Shown here: in pieces, positions 28,448 through 38,100 of the stretch
How positions within the stretch are numbered: the first letter of the stretch is position 1
How the letters are laid out: each line of letters opens with the position of its first letter
Assembly: GCA_913055745.1 (NCBI GenBank)
Contig: CAJXJZ010000004.1
Location: 1 to 64,000 of the forward strand
Direction of reading: 5' to 3'
Origin: an uncultured bacterium
GTDB lineage: Bacteria; Hydrothermota; Hydrothermia; UBA1063; CAJXJZ01
DNA: 64,000 bases
Translations under genes and position numbers: made by a program
Notes under the pieces: generated by a model
What the model was told of the DNA's origin: nothing
The model's database searches: none
The model's input: only the letters and a program-made list of their open reading frames with translations

Positions 28448-29458
28448 TTAAAGTAATTGGTAAACGACGGTTAAAATACCCCAATCATCGTCTTTTGAAG
28501 AGGGCTCAAAGACCCACATGCGGAGTGCTTCTATCGCCGCCCTATCTAACTCAGGATAGCCTGTAGACCGTAAAATAAGGATATTGGGCTTAACCCTTCC
28601 ATCCTTAGATACCCAGAATTTAAGGACGCATGTTCCCTCTTCCCCTTCACGGAGCGCAGAACGCGGATAAAAGGGTGAGACCTTCTTTAGAACCTTCCTA
28701 TTTTTAATAGAACCACTGAGACTTATCAATGGTTTGTTGCTTTTTTTGGATACCTCACCTTTATTTAGACTTATTGCGGGCTTTTTTCGCACAACACTAC
28801 CTATGGCTGGTCCTTCCTTCTCAAGATCTTTTAAAGAATTTTTATCTGAACTTACAAGTTTAATTTTACCACCACCATTAAATCCTTCACCCAATTGAGC
28901 ACCCGAACCAAGTTTAGACACATCGCTCTTATCAAGACTTATACCACCAGATACGGGTTTTTCCTTAAGTATCTCCTCTGTGCTTTTGCCTTTACCTGAA
29001 AAGGCGAGCACCACATCAGCACCCTCAATATCAGCATTACCCGATGTAGATGAAAGATCTATTTGCGCATTTTCTATATTCTCACTGATACCACTCTTTT
29101 CAAGAGAAATGGTTGGGCCTTCAACACTGGGCTCCTCTATATTTTTTTCAATGCTTATTTTTTGCTGCCCTGGTCCTTCTACCTTTAATCCTGCCCCCCT
29201 CCCTGACGCAATAAGATTTTGGATACCCTTTGCTATTTCAGTCTTATGTTGTTTCTCCGCCTGTTTCTGAGCAATCATTTTTAGAACCTTTGGATTAACT
29301 CGTGGGCCAACCTTCTCTTCAAGCAGTTCAATAGATCTGAGTTCTGCCAACGCCTCTTTTTTCCTTTCAGCGTATTTGTTTGAATAAATGAGCAATGCTA
29401 TATGAAAAATCATTGAAAAGACTAAGGCAATTATTAATGTCTTACTCTCTTTACTCAT
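28448..29458 (-). CDS. TonB-family energy transducer
   Basis: N-terminal TM, C-term KVSPFYPRSALREGEEGTCVLKFWVSKDGRVKPNILILRSTGYPELDRAAIEALRMWVFEP. Confidence 0.92.
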   Translation of the reverse strand: MSKESKTLIIALVFSMIFHIALLIYSNKYAERKKEALAELRSIELLEEKVGPRVNPKVLKMIAQKQAEKQHKTEIAKGIQNLIASGRGAGLKVEGPGQQKISIEKNIEEPSVEGPTISLEKSGISENIENAQIDLSSTSGNADIEGADVVLAFSGKGKSTEEILKEKPVSGGISLDKSDVSKLGSGAQLGEGFNGGGKIKLVSSDKNSLKDLEKEGPAIGSVVRKKPAISLNKGEVSKKSNKPLISLSGSIKNRKVLKKVSPFYPRSALREGEEGTCVLKFWVSKDGRVKPNILILRSTGYPELDRAAIEALRMWVFEPSSKDDDWGILTVVYQLL

Positions 29459-29865
29459 TATTTACCTTTCTTTTTAATCACTGAAAATGCCACCCTCTTA
29501 GCCCCACTCTTTTTGACAGAATCAAGAACCTCTAAAATACGCCCAAAGTCAAGTTCACTATCAGCCCTTATTATTACCAATTTATAATAAGGTGCTGTTG
29601 TATCAGCCTCCTCCATCCTTTTTACAGCACCCACAAGAGTATCAAGTGATGCCGGCTTGTCATTTAGATACAAAGAGCCATCTTTTTTAATAGATATGGA
29701 TATATTATCCTCAAGATCTGCCTCTACAACATGGGCGCGAGGAAGGTGCACCTTCGTACTCGTCTTTGTCATAAGGGTTGGAGATGTAGCAATAAGAATC
29801 AAAAGGACAAGCAATGATACTCCTGCCATAGGAAAGAGTTTTTCTCCTATATCAATCTCGCTCAT
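29458..29865 (-). CDS. ExbD/TolR-family protein (copy 2)
   Basis: Single TM; ISIKKDGSLYLNDKPASLDTL, VIIRADSELDFGRILEVLDSVKKSGAKRVAFSV. Confidence 0.9.
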   Translation of the reverse strand: MSEIDIGEKLFPMAGVSLLVLLILIATSPTLMTKTSTKVHLPRAHVVEADLEDNISISIKKDGSLYLNDKPASLDTLVGAVKRMEEADTTAPYYKLVIIRADSELDFGRILEVLDSVKKSGAKRVAFSVIKKKGK

Positions 29866-30296
29866 ACCTTCTTTTTTCTCCTTCTCTTCAGGATAAGGAC
29901 GCTTTTTGCCCCCAACTGTTTTGAAAGGTCAATTATATGAATAACCTTATTATAAACCACCACTGAATCAGCACTCACTACGACCCTCCCTGTTGTACTC
30001 CTTTTAAGAAGGAGAGGTAAGAGTTTTTTAAGAGAATCTAAACTGACACGCTCTTCATTTAGATAGAGATTATCATATTTATCTATGTAAATGACAACCT
30101 TTGTCTGTTCCTTCTTAATCTTCACCGTCTTTTTTGCCCTGCCTGCTGCAGCACGTTGGACAAAAATACCGGACTCCATTATAAAAGGTATGGACAGAAC
30201 AAACATAATAAGCAGGGATAAGGTTATATCCACCATCGGAGCGAGATTTACTTTGGCTATTCCTCCACGCCTTTTTTTCTTTTTCTTATTCCTCAT
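29862..30296 (-). CDS. ExbD/TolR-family protein (copy 1)
   Basis: VNLAPMVDITLSLLIMFVLS; YIDKYDNLYLNEERVSLDSL; VVSADSVVVYNKVIHIIDLSKQLGAKSVLI. Confidence 0.93.
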   Translation of the reverse strand: MRNKKKKKRRGGIAKVNLAPMVDITLSLLIMFVLSIPFIMESGIFVQRAAAGRAKKTVKIKKEQTKVVIYIDKYDNLYLNEERVSLDSLKKLLPLLLKRSTTGRVVVSADSVVVYNKVIHIIDLSKQLGAKSVLILKRRRKKKV

Positions 30297-30931
30297 TTTT
30301 TAAGCATTCTATTGAAAAGGATTTTTCGGTATGAAACCAATTTATTAGCAAAAGCATCAAGAGAATCCTCCATATCTTCTGCCCTTTTTGCATAATAGTT
30401 ATAAAAAATAAGGGCAGGGATGGCAATTATAAGACCAAATTGCGTGGTAAGGAGTGCCTCTGCTATGCCTCCTCCCACAACCTCTGGCCCACCAGAGCCT
30501 GTAACTGCAATATTATGAAATGCTGTGATAAGACCAACAACAGTACCATATAGTCCAAGAAGCGGTGCTATTGCCACAACAGTAGCAATCCCTGTAAGAA
30601 ACTTCTTTGATTTAGCAACCTCTTCCTGTACCTGTGATGAAAGAACTTCTCTAAGTTCATCTTCCTCGGCATCAAGATTATCTACAGCAACCCTCAAAAC
30701 CCTGTGTAAAGGTGTATTCTTTGAATAGGCAATCCTTTCCAGTTTTTTTCTGTCACCATCACGTAGGTGTTTTTCTATCTCCTTTATAAACTTAAAATAG
30801 TCATACCTATTCTTCAAAAAATACACACCCCTTTCTATAATCAGAGCAAGACCGATTATGGAAGTTATAAATAGAAGTTGCATCGTATAACTCTGCATTA
30901 TTATTTGTGCAATGGATTTGCCCATGATCAT
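30293..30931 (-). CDS. ExbB/TolQ/MotA-family proton channel
   Basis: ATVVAIAPLLGLYGTVVGLITAFHNIA, GIAEALLTTQFGLIIAIPALIFYN. Confidence 0.95.
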   Translation of the reverse strand: MIMGKSIAQIIMQSYTMQLLFITSIIGLALIIERGVYFLKNRYDYFKFIKEIEKHLRDGDRKKLERIAYSKNTPLHRVLRVAVDNLDAEEDELREVLSSQVQEEVAKSKKFLTGIATVVAIAPLLGLYGTVVGLITAFHNIAVTGSGGPEVVGGGIAEALLTTQFGLIIAIPALIFYNYYAKRAEDMEDSLDAFANKLVSYRKILFNRMLKK

Positions 30932-33513
30932 TGTTTTACCTCCTTAATTTTACTTTCAGCAAATTTCTTAATATCAGCATCCGGTGCTATTTCATAAATA
31001 TATTGATAAATGGCAAGCGCCTCATCATTTTTCCCTTCATCCTCATACATCTTAGCAGCCTTTTTTAATGCATCCACAGCACCATAAACATCGCCCGAAG
31101 AATATAGTGCTATACCTAAATCTTTCAAGGCTTTCTCCTTATTCTTTGTGTTGGGATACTTCTCTAAGAGTTCTTTAAATACACGAGCGGCAGACTTATA
31201 TCGCTTATTTTGTAATAATGCAACGCCCAATCCAAAGTACGCATCTTGTACATGTTCACCATCAGGGAAGAAATCAATATATTTCTTATAAGCAGAAGAT
31301 GCATTATCCCAGTCCTTCACCATAGCAAAAAGTTGGCCTGCGTATATAAGGCTCTTTGGTGCTTTTTCGCTCTTTGGATAATCCATAGCAACCCTCATAA
31401 AGTAATCGGCAGCCTTTTTATATTTCTTCTCTTCATAATACCTAACACCTAAATCATATATAGCCTCAGCCGCATATTCACTGGTTGGAAATGCCTTTTC
31501 AAATTTTTCAAGCGCATTAGTATCCTCCTGGCTCTCATAGTAGAAGGCTTGTGACATACCTGTTTGTGCAGCACTCTTAAGTTCATCATCAGGATACAGT
31601 GTAAGGAATTTGTGATACTCTTCAATGGCCTTTGCAAACTCCTTCATGTTAAAGAAATTTTGTGCTTTGAGCAGCTGTGCCCTCGGGGCGCGCTTCCCAT
31701 CAGGGAAGCTCTTTATAAGCCAATCTATATAAGTATTTGATTTGATATACTTCGCTGCTTTGCTATAGGTCTCTGCAAGTTTATATGCCGCCTCCTCTGC
31801 TATGGGAGAGGAACCAAATCTCCGCAGCAAATTCTCCCATGTCTCAACAGCATCACCATACATCTTCATCGCGTAAAGAGTAAGACCCTTATAATACAAA
31901 GCATACGGAGTAAGCCAATTGAGATTTGGAAATGTATTACTAATCGCTGAAAACTCCCTGAAAGCAGACTTATAATCTCCTTTGTTGAAATAAACAACAG
32001 CAAGTCCCATATGCGACTGAATCGTAAAGAGTGTATCTGCATATACATTGGAAACCTCTTTTAGAACTTCCTCTGCGTTATCGTACCTTTCTTCAGCAAT
32101 ATATGTCCATCCAAGAGAAGATTTTGCATTACCAATAAGCAAACGGCTTCTTCCCTTATATTTTGCAATAATGGATAAATATACCTTTTCTGCCTCCTCA
32201 TATCTGCCTGTCATATAGAGCGCCTCTGCCCTTAAAAGATTAGCCCACCCTGCCCATATATCATTGCTCTTTGAAAGTTCTGTAGTAAAAATAGTACTCA
32301 CAGTTACCAACTTGTCAGGTTTCTTTTCTTTAAGAAGCGAGGCAAAATAAAAGGCAATGGCTGGGAGTCTTAGTGACGATACTGTATTGTTTTCAACAAT
32401 GTCTTTGAATTCTAATTCTGATAGTGCATACCTATTTGTTTCAAAATAAACAGCGCCAGCAAAATACGGACCCATTCCACCTAAGATGCCTCCAGGCAGC
32501 ATAGACTTAAGTTGCAGGACAGCAAGTTTAAGGTTTTGTGTATCCCTTGAAAGATAATAACACTCTGCAATCCTAAAAAAGGATAAAACCTGCAAATCAT
32601 GCGTTAAAACTTGAGTACGCGCCTTTTCAAAATATTTGATGGCATCTTTGAACTTTTCCTCCCGCATTTTTGCATTACCCACAAAGTACGCAGAAAGGGA
32701 AGCATACTCAAAGGAAGATTTCTGTGCAAGAGGTAAAAGGTTCTTTATAGCCTCATCATACTTACCCAACTTGTAATAAGACACACCTACTAAATACTTA
32801 ACATAATCAAATAAACTGTGCCCTGGAAAATCATTTAAAAATTCTTCTCCCTTCGTAATTACACCTTGATAATCCTCATAGATAAAAAGTGCCTCAACAA
32901 TCCCGTATTTAATCGCGCCTTCAAGTTGGGTATTTTGGAAACTATCAAGCATGGAACGATATAAATATATGGCCTCTTTGGGCCTCCCTGTGAACGCATA
33001 GGCCCTTCCCTCAAAAAGTTTGCCCCAAGGCAATGATGTATGTTTAAAGAACTTAATAGACTCAAGATAATTACCCTTAATATATTGCAAAAGCCCTCTA
33101 AGAAAATAATCTCTACTTGAGTTTTTGTAATCAGGGAATTTTTCAAGTTTTTCAATGTACTTGAGTGCCTTATCTGTAAATCCATTTACCAAAAGATAAA
33201 CGCTGAGGTTATAGTAAAGTTCTGGTTCAAGATAGGTTCCATTTACATCCTTTAAAAGTTTTTTACTCTCTTTAACGAACCTGTCTTTATATCCTGCATT
33301 GTATAAAAGTTCTCCAAGAAGGAACTTAGATTCCAGCCTATAAGGCGAATTAGAAAACTTCCCTATATCACCTTTTAGAACATTTAATGCATCCTCATAC
33401 TTACCTTCTTTTAATAAGTGTTCTATATAAAGGTATCTATCCCTTAAGGTGAATTCTTCTTTTTTTGTTGAATTAGCACTTATAAGGATAGTAAATAATA
33501 GGAACATCTTCAT
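30928..33513 (-). CDS. Large periplasmic TPR-repeat protein
   Basis: Signal peptide; many TPR-like repeats (e.g. YDLGVRYYEEKKYKKAADYFMRVAMDYPKSEKAPKSLIYAGQLF). Confidence 0.9.
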   Translation of the reverse strand: MKMFLLFTILISANSTKKEEFTLRDRYLYIEHLLKEGKYEDALNVLKGDIGKFSNSPYRLESKFLLGELLYNAGYKDRFVKESKKLLKDVNGTYLEPELYYNLSVYLLVNGFTDKALKYIEKLEKFPDYKNSSRDYFLRGLLQYIKGNYLESIKFFKHTSLPWGKLFEGRAYAFTGRPKEAIYLYRSMLDSFQNTQLEGAIKYGIVEALFIYEDYQGVITKGEEFLNDFPGHSLFDYVKYLVGVSYYKLGKYDEAIKNLLPLAQKSSFEYASLSAYFVGNAKMREEKFKDAIKYFEKARTQVLTHDLQVLSFFRIAECYYLSRDTQNLKLAVLQLKSMLPGGILGGMGPYFAGAVYFETNRYALSELEFKDIVENNTVSSLRLPAIAFYFASLLKEKKPDKLVTVSTIFTTELSKSNDIWAGWANLLRAEALYMTGRYEEAEKVYLSIIAKYKGRSRLLIGNAKSSLGWTYIAEERYDNAEEVLKEVSNVYADTLFTIQSHMGLAVVYFNKGDYKSAFREFSAISNTFPNLNWLTPYALYYKGLTLYAMKMYGDAVETWENLLRRFGSSPIAEEAAYKLAETYSKAAKYIKSNTYIDWLIKSFPDGKRAPRAQLLKAQNFFNMKEFAKAIEEYHKFLTLYPDDELKSAAQTGMSQAFYYESQEDTNALEKFEKAFPTSEYAAEAIYDLGVRYYEEKKYKKAADYFMRVAMDYPKSEKAPKSLIYAGQLFAMVKDWDNASSAYKKYIDFFPDGEHVQDAYFGLGVALLQNKRYKSAARVFKELLEKYPNTKNKEKALKDLGIALYSSGDVYGAVDALKKAAKMYEDEGKNDEALAIYQYIYEIAPDADIKKFAESKIKEVKQ

Positions 33514-34694
33514 AATGCCAACCTTATCTTTACAAGTTTGCCCGATTTTACATATTCGTTGCCATACTCATCTATAACATAGAGTTCATACCTATAAGTC
33601 CCGTCCGGTACAATCGTTCCATTTTTATCCCTTGCATCCCATAAAAGTACGAGTGGCGGTGTATTCTTCCCCTCAAATTTCCTGACAAATTCCCCACCAC
33701 TGGTTTTAATAAGTAGTTTCCACTCTCTTACTCCATAGGGGATATTGATATGTAGTCTTATCTTTGCAACTGCATTTTCCTCTGTTATATTCAAAACAGA
33801 AGGTTCTGATATAGCATAAATCCTATATCCACCGAAATTAACGGTGAACGACAGCCTATGTATGTCATGGAACAGGGATATACCACGAGGTATTGAATAA
33901 GAGTAATCAATCTTAGCAGTGTAATTTTTATAATCCTTAGAAAAACCTACTCCCCCTGTCATCTCCCTTGAATTTATTCCACCTCTTACACTAAATATGT
34001 CAAGAACCTGGCCTTCTGCACCCAAAAAGGTTTGAAAACCGTAGAATGTAGAATAGAGTAAGTCAAAAGACATATGAAAAAATCTGGCAGGACTTACCAC
34101 CCACCCTGTTATAAACTCCAACGGCGCCCTCTCTTTCTCTCCAGTATAAGACAAAGATAAAGGAATAATATTTTTTATGCCTAATCCCCCACGAAAATAC
34201 TTATTGATAATAAAATAACTTCCCACATCACACCCAAAGCCTGCTGCCATATCCTCTCGTATTCTTGAATAAAGGAACTTTAATTTCAATCCGAGCGCAA
34301 TCCTTGAACTTAGCCTCCTACCTAAAGACGCTCCGCCACCATACTGAACAAACCAGTAAGTACCCGTATGATTATTGTATTCATTCCTCCCCTCAAATCC
34401 TTGCGTCTTTAATCCTGCGAGAAAGATACTGTAGTTTAGATTGTGCTGCACGACCTTTGAAAAAACAAGAGAAGTAAAGGTCTCATCAAAAGGAAGTGGC
34501 GTGTAAGTGGCAGAAAAACCATTTTCCTTTAAGAATCCCAATGATGCAGGATTGTATGCCCCAGAGAGGACATCTCCTGATATGCCGTAATATGCAGAAC
34601 CCATAGAAAATGCTCGTGCACCATATCCATAATCAAGTAAATATCCTACACTGCCCCCTAAATTTATAAAAATTATTAATAATATATTCACCAT
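33510..34694 (-). CDS. PorV/PorQ-like outer-membrane protein with C-terminal FlgD-like domain
   Basis: GYGARAFSMGSAYYGISGDVLSGAYNPASLGFL; C-term VLLWDARDKNGTIVPDGTYRYELYVIDEYGNEY. Confidence 0.82.
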   Translation of the reverse strand: MVNILLIIFINLGGSVGYLLDYGYGARAFSMGSAYYGISGDVLSGAYNPASLGFLKENGFSATYTPLPFDETFTSLVFSKVVQHNLNYSIFLAGLKTQGFEGRNEYNNHTGTYWFVQYGGGASLGRRLSSRIALGLKLKFLYSRIREDMAAGFGCDVGSYFIINKYFRGGLGIKNIIPLSLSYTGEKERAPLEFITGWVVSPARFFHMSFDLLYSTFYGFQTFLGAEGQVLDIFSVRGGINSREMTGGVGFSKDYKNYTAKIDYSYSIPRGISLFHDIHRLSFTVNFGGYRIYAISEPSVLNITEENAVAKIRLHINIPYGVREWKLLIKTSGGEFVRKFEGKNTPPLVLLWDARDKNGTIVPDGTYRYELYVIDEYGNEYVKSGKLVKIRLAL

Positions 34695-35656
34695 TCCACA
34701 CCTACCCGTTTATAGAGTTTTTTTAAAACATATGGACCTTTGAAAACCCTTAATACCAGGATATACATTCCAGATGCCACTTTCTTTCCATTGTTATTTG
34801 TTCCGTCCCATTGTATTCTGTTCCATTTACCCGGCACTCCTCCATTTTCGCCAGGTGTTATCCTCTTCAAAAATACCGTGTTTCCAAAAGGATCCATTAT
34901 TCTAATTTCAAGATCTGTAAATGACGATGGAAGTAGATACTCAATATTGGCTCTATCATAGCCATGCCCTATAGGAGATGGATAGAAAAACAAACTATCC
35001 CCAAAGACCCGTTGAGTATCAACCTCTGATGGATTTACAATAATCCTTGTGGTATCGGCAATTATACGACCTTTGTCATCCTTAAAATATCCTTCTACAA
35101 AAACCGTATCTCCTATATACGGATGGAAGAGTGCTTGGGCAATACCATTAATATCTGTATTGCTCATAGAAGGCGATATTCCTCCACTACCTTTTACAAC
35201 ATTAAAATATATGTGCCTGCCTGCAACCAATGAATCAGGTGAATACGAATAGAGCCTGGCATAAACAGAATCCTCCTCATCGGAGTTTATACTCATTTTG
35301 GCTGGATACACAGATATGTAAAAATAAATAGTAGTATCAATTACCCATATTCGGATGGAATCAAAAGCTGTATCCCCCTCATAAATACCAAATAGGTATA
35401 TATCTGTATAACCTGGGTTATGTGCTCTAAATACTGTCTGAGCGCTTCCCGATGTATCGGTGTATAAGGCTGTATCACTTATTGCTACAATATCCGTATC
35501 AAGAGGCAATATTTTAATCTTTACACTATCTAAGGGATAGTTAGACGAATCTGTTGCTGTTATAGAAGCGGTGTCCACATCACCCTGAAAAAGTGTATCG
35601 TTATAGTTTATTTGTAACTTGGGCGTTATTGTTAGCAATACTAACAAAAGCATCAT
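34688..35656 (-). CDS. Secreted Ig-like protein with FlgD-like C-terminus
   Basis: Bacterial Ig-like repeats; IRIMDPFGNTVFLKR...KWNRIQWDGTNNNGKKVASGMYILVLRVFKG. Confidence 0.8.
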   Translation of the reverse strand: MMLLLVLLTITPKLQINYNDTLFQGDVDTASITATDSSNYPLDSVKIKILPLDTDIVAISDTALYTDTSGSAQTVFRAHNPGYTDIYLFGIYEGDTAFDSIRIWVIDTTIYFYISVYPAKMSINSDEEDSVYARLYSYSPDSLVAGRHIYFNVVKGSGGISPSMSNTDINGIAQALFHPYIGDTVFVEGYFKDDKGRIIADTTRIIVNPSEVDTQRVFGDSLFFYPSPIGHGYDRANIEYLLPSSFTDLEIRIMDPFGNTVFLKRITPGENGGVPGKWNRIQWDGTNNNGKKVASGMYILVLRVFKGPYVLKKLYKRVGVEW

Positions 35657-35693
35657 TTATAGCCTCCATTTAAAGTTAAACCATTAGGATATA

Positions 35694-35722
35694 ATTATAA
35701 TCCTGGATATGGAACCCGTCAA
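35694..35722 (-). promoter_or_regulatory. sigma70-like promoter TTGACG-N17-TATAAT for the Exb/TonB operon
   Basis: Reverse strand TTGACG (35717-35722), TATAAT (35694-35699). Confidence 0.75.
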
Positions 35723-35723
35723 A

Positions 35724-36710
35724 TTATATATGAAACTCAACTATATCCCTATCTTTTAGAACATAATTTATCTCTACTCTTTGGCCTGGGAACTTGGAAG
35801 ATCCCCACACCCTTGCGAACTTTAGATTCTCTGCAAAATCCTTATGAATGCGTGCTGCTGCATCCCGAATTGTATCACCTTTTTTTAATATAAGGGGGTC
35901 TTCCATTGATGGTTTCTTACCTGGCTCTTTTGTATATACTCTAATAATACCGAGGTATTCAAAGAGTTTCTTTTTTAGAGCACTTAGGTTTTCCATAATA
36001 GATATGCCCAAAAGCGGAAATCTACCCTTAATTATCTCTTCTTTCAGGAAGTTAAAGACTTCTCCATTTTCATCAAGATCCTTTTTAGTGGCAATAACAA
36101 TCGCCCTCTTCTTTACAGGACCAAAAAGCTCATCTCCACTAAGTCCTTCCCCTATCAGTATAATATTTTTACTCTTTAAAAGTTCTAAAAGGTCATCGAA
36201 TAAAAATACGGAATCTCCATTATCAAGGGCAAGCACAATGAGAATAAGGTCTGCTCCTCGTATGATATCAATCTGCCAATAAACAAAATGGTCTTTTGTA
36301 ATAGGTGGTAAATCTACTATCTGTATCTTTATATCTTCATAAGGCATCATGCCAACTTCTGGCACCTGTGTGGTAAATGGATACTCTGCAATGGCAACTT
36401 CTTTACCCGTAAGAGACTTAAGAAGAGAGGATTTTCCTGTGTTTGGTGGACCCAAAAGTACAATCTGTCCTGCACCTTCTTTCTTAACATAGAATCCTCT
36501 CCGACTCTTCCCAGACTTCTTCTCCTCTTCAAGTTCTTTTTTAAGTCGTGATAGTTTGGCTTTTATATCCGCCTGTAATTTGTCGGTGCCCTTGTGCTTA
36601 GGCAAATATGCCCACATCTTTTTGAGGGCAGCAATCTTCTCCTCTATGGTCCTTGCCTTTCTGTACTCTTCTTCTGCTGCAAGATACTGTGGTGTAAGGT
36701 TTGCCGGCAT
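35724..36710 (-). CDS. Obg/DRG-like GTPase with TGS domain
   Basis: VLLGPPNTGKSSLLKSLTG, QIVDLPPI, ATKKDLD, C-term TGS region. Confidence 0.9.
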   Translation of the reverse strand: MPANLTPQYLAAEEEYRKARTIEEKIAALKKMWAYLPKHKGTDKLQADIKAKLSRLKKELEEEKKSGKSRRGFYVKKEGAGQIVLLGPPNTGKSSLLKSLTGKEVAIAEYPFTTQVPEVGMMPYEDIKIQIVDLPPITKDHFVYWQIDIIRGADLILIVLALDNGDSVFLFDDLLELLKSKNIILIGEGLSGDELFGPVKKRAIVIATKKDLDENGEVFNFLKEEIIKGRFPLLGISIMENLSALKKKLFEYLGIIRVYTKEPGKKPSMEDPLILKKGDTIRDAAARIHKDFAENLKFARVWGSSKFPGQRVEINYVLKDRDIVEFHI

Positions 36711-36711
36711 A

Positions 36712-37971
36712 CTAAATCAATCTATCTTCCTTTCCTTTGGAAATCTTATATATTTTAAGGCCAATATAATCTTCTATCTTATTTAGATACCTTTTCACTC
36801 CATCTGAAAATTCATCCCTTGTTTTTGCCGCTTTTATACCGTAAAAATTCCCAAATGTCTCATAGAGGGGTGTGGCCTTTTCAAGGAAATAGGTGGTAGG
36901 AGAAAGCGTTTCATATATTTTCCCATCCAAGTTATAAGATATTGCCGCTTTTACCTCTTTAAATCCATCAAGAACATCAAGTTTCGTCATAACAGGGTGT
37001 GTAACCCCATTTATCCAGATAGCATACCTTAAAAGCGGTAAATCAAGCCATCCAACTCTTCTCTTTCTTCCAGTAGTAGCACCATACTCATTACCGACAC
37101 GCCTAAGGGTTTCTCCAATATCATCATCAAGTTCAGTGGGAAAGGGTCCCTTGCCAACACGGGTTAGATAAGACTTGAAAACCCCATAAACCCTTCTTAC
37201 ATGAAATGGACCCAAACCTGCCGAAGAAAGCACGCCCCCCGCTATGGTGTGGGATGAGGTCACATAGGGATAGGTGCCATAAAAAATATCCAACAAAGTG
37301 CCCTGCGCACCTTCCATGAGCACAGCCCCACCTTTCTCTATCTCATCCTTTAACATTAAAGAAACATCACCGAGTGCGTCCTCAAAGGTCCACTTGTATT
37401 TTTCAAACCATGCAAATATCTCATCTTTATTCAATTTAGGCTCATTAAAATGCTCAAGTAACATATTATTAAAATCAATTTGCCTATTTAGAGCATTTTC
37501 AAAATGTCTTTTATCAAGAATGTCTCCGGCTCTTACTGCAAAACGGGCATACACATCTCTATAGCAGGGTGCTATTCCCCTTTTAGTACTACCTACACCA
37601 CCCTCCTGTTCAAATAAACCATCTTCCTTTTTGTGAAATGGAAACACTATTGGTGTTCTTAAATCAATAAAATACCGACCTTTTACCTCTATCCCTTCTT
37701 GTTCAAGAAACTCTATCTCACGGGCAAGCACCTCAGGATCCAAAGCAACACCGGGTGCAATAGCCACTTTTGTATTATTGTGAAGAATACCCGTTGGAAG
37801 AAGGTGTAATACGTTTTTTTTGCCCCTAACATACACTGTATGTCCTGCATTGGCACCACCTTGAAACCTCACTATAAGGGAATACTTCCTTGAAAGGTAG
37901 TGCACTATTCGCCCCTTACCTTCATCGCCCCATTGCAATCCAAGTACAACATCTACATAGCCCTTTTTCAT
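36712..37971 (-). CDS. purA: Adenylosuccinate synthase
   Basis: GLQWGDEGKGRIVHYL, FQGGANAGHTVYV, TTGRKRRVGWLDL. Confidence 0.97.
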   Translation of the reverse strand: MKKGYVDVVLGLQWGDEGKGRIVHYLSRKYSLIVRFQGGANAGHTVYVRGKKNVLHLLPTGILHNNTKVAIAPGVALDPEVLAREIEFLEQEGIEVKGRYFIDLRTPIVFPFHKKEDGLFEQEGGVGSTKRGIAPCYRDVYARFAVRAGDILDKRHFENALNRQIDFNNMLLEHFNEPKLNKDEIFAWFEKYKWTFEDALGDVSLMLKDEIEKGGAVLMEGAQGTLLDIFYGTYPYVTSSHTIAGGVLSSAGLGPFHVRRVYGVFKSYLTRVGKGPFPTELDDDIGETLRRVGNEYGATTGRKRRVGWLDLPLLRYAIWINGVTHPVMTKLDVLDGFKEVKAAISYNLDGKIYETLSPTTYFLEKATPLYETFGNFYGIKAAKTRDEFSDGVKRYLNKIEDYIGLKIYKISKGKEDRLI

Positions 37972-37980
37972 AACCTGTTT

Positions 37981-38008
37981 ATTATACAGTGGTAAAATCG
38001 CAACGCAA
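37981..38008 (-). promoter_or_regulatory. promoter TTGCGT-N16-TATAAT, 9 nt before purA ATG
   Basis: Reverse strand hexamers 38003-38008 and 37981-37986. Confidence 0.5.
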
Positions 38009-38034
38009 AACCCCCTCTCTCATACAAACAATGT

Positions 38035-38063
38035 TTGACCGACTTTTACTAAACTCTTAAAAT
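38035..38063 (+). promoter_or_regulatory. sigma70-like promoter TTGACC-N17-TAAAAT for rplY operon
   Basis: TTGACC 38035-38040, TAAAAT 38058-38063; SD AAGGAGG before ATG 38101. Confidence 0.65.
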
Positions 38064-38100
38064 ATTACAACTTAAAGAATTGAGAAGGAGGTAAGATTTT

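Noticed and set aside
35848-36282. 144-aa + ORF opposite the TGS GTPase gene
   Set aside because: Antisense shadow ORF; the GTPase motifs are on the other strand.
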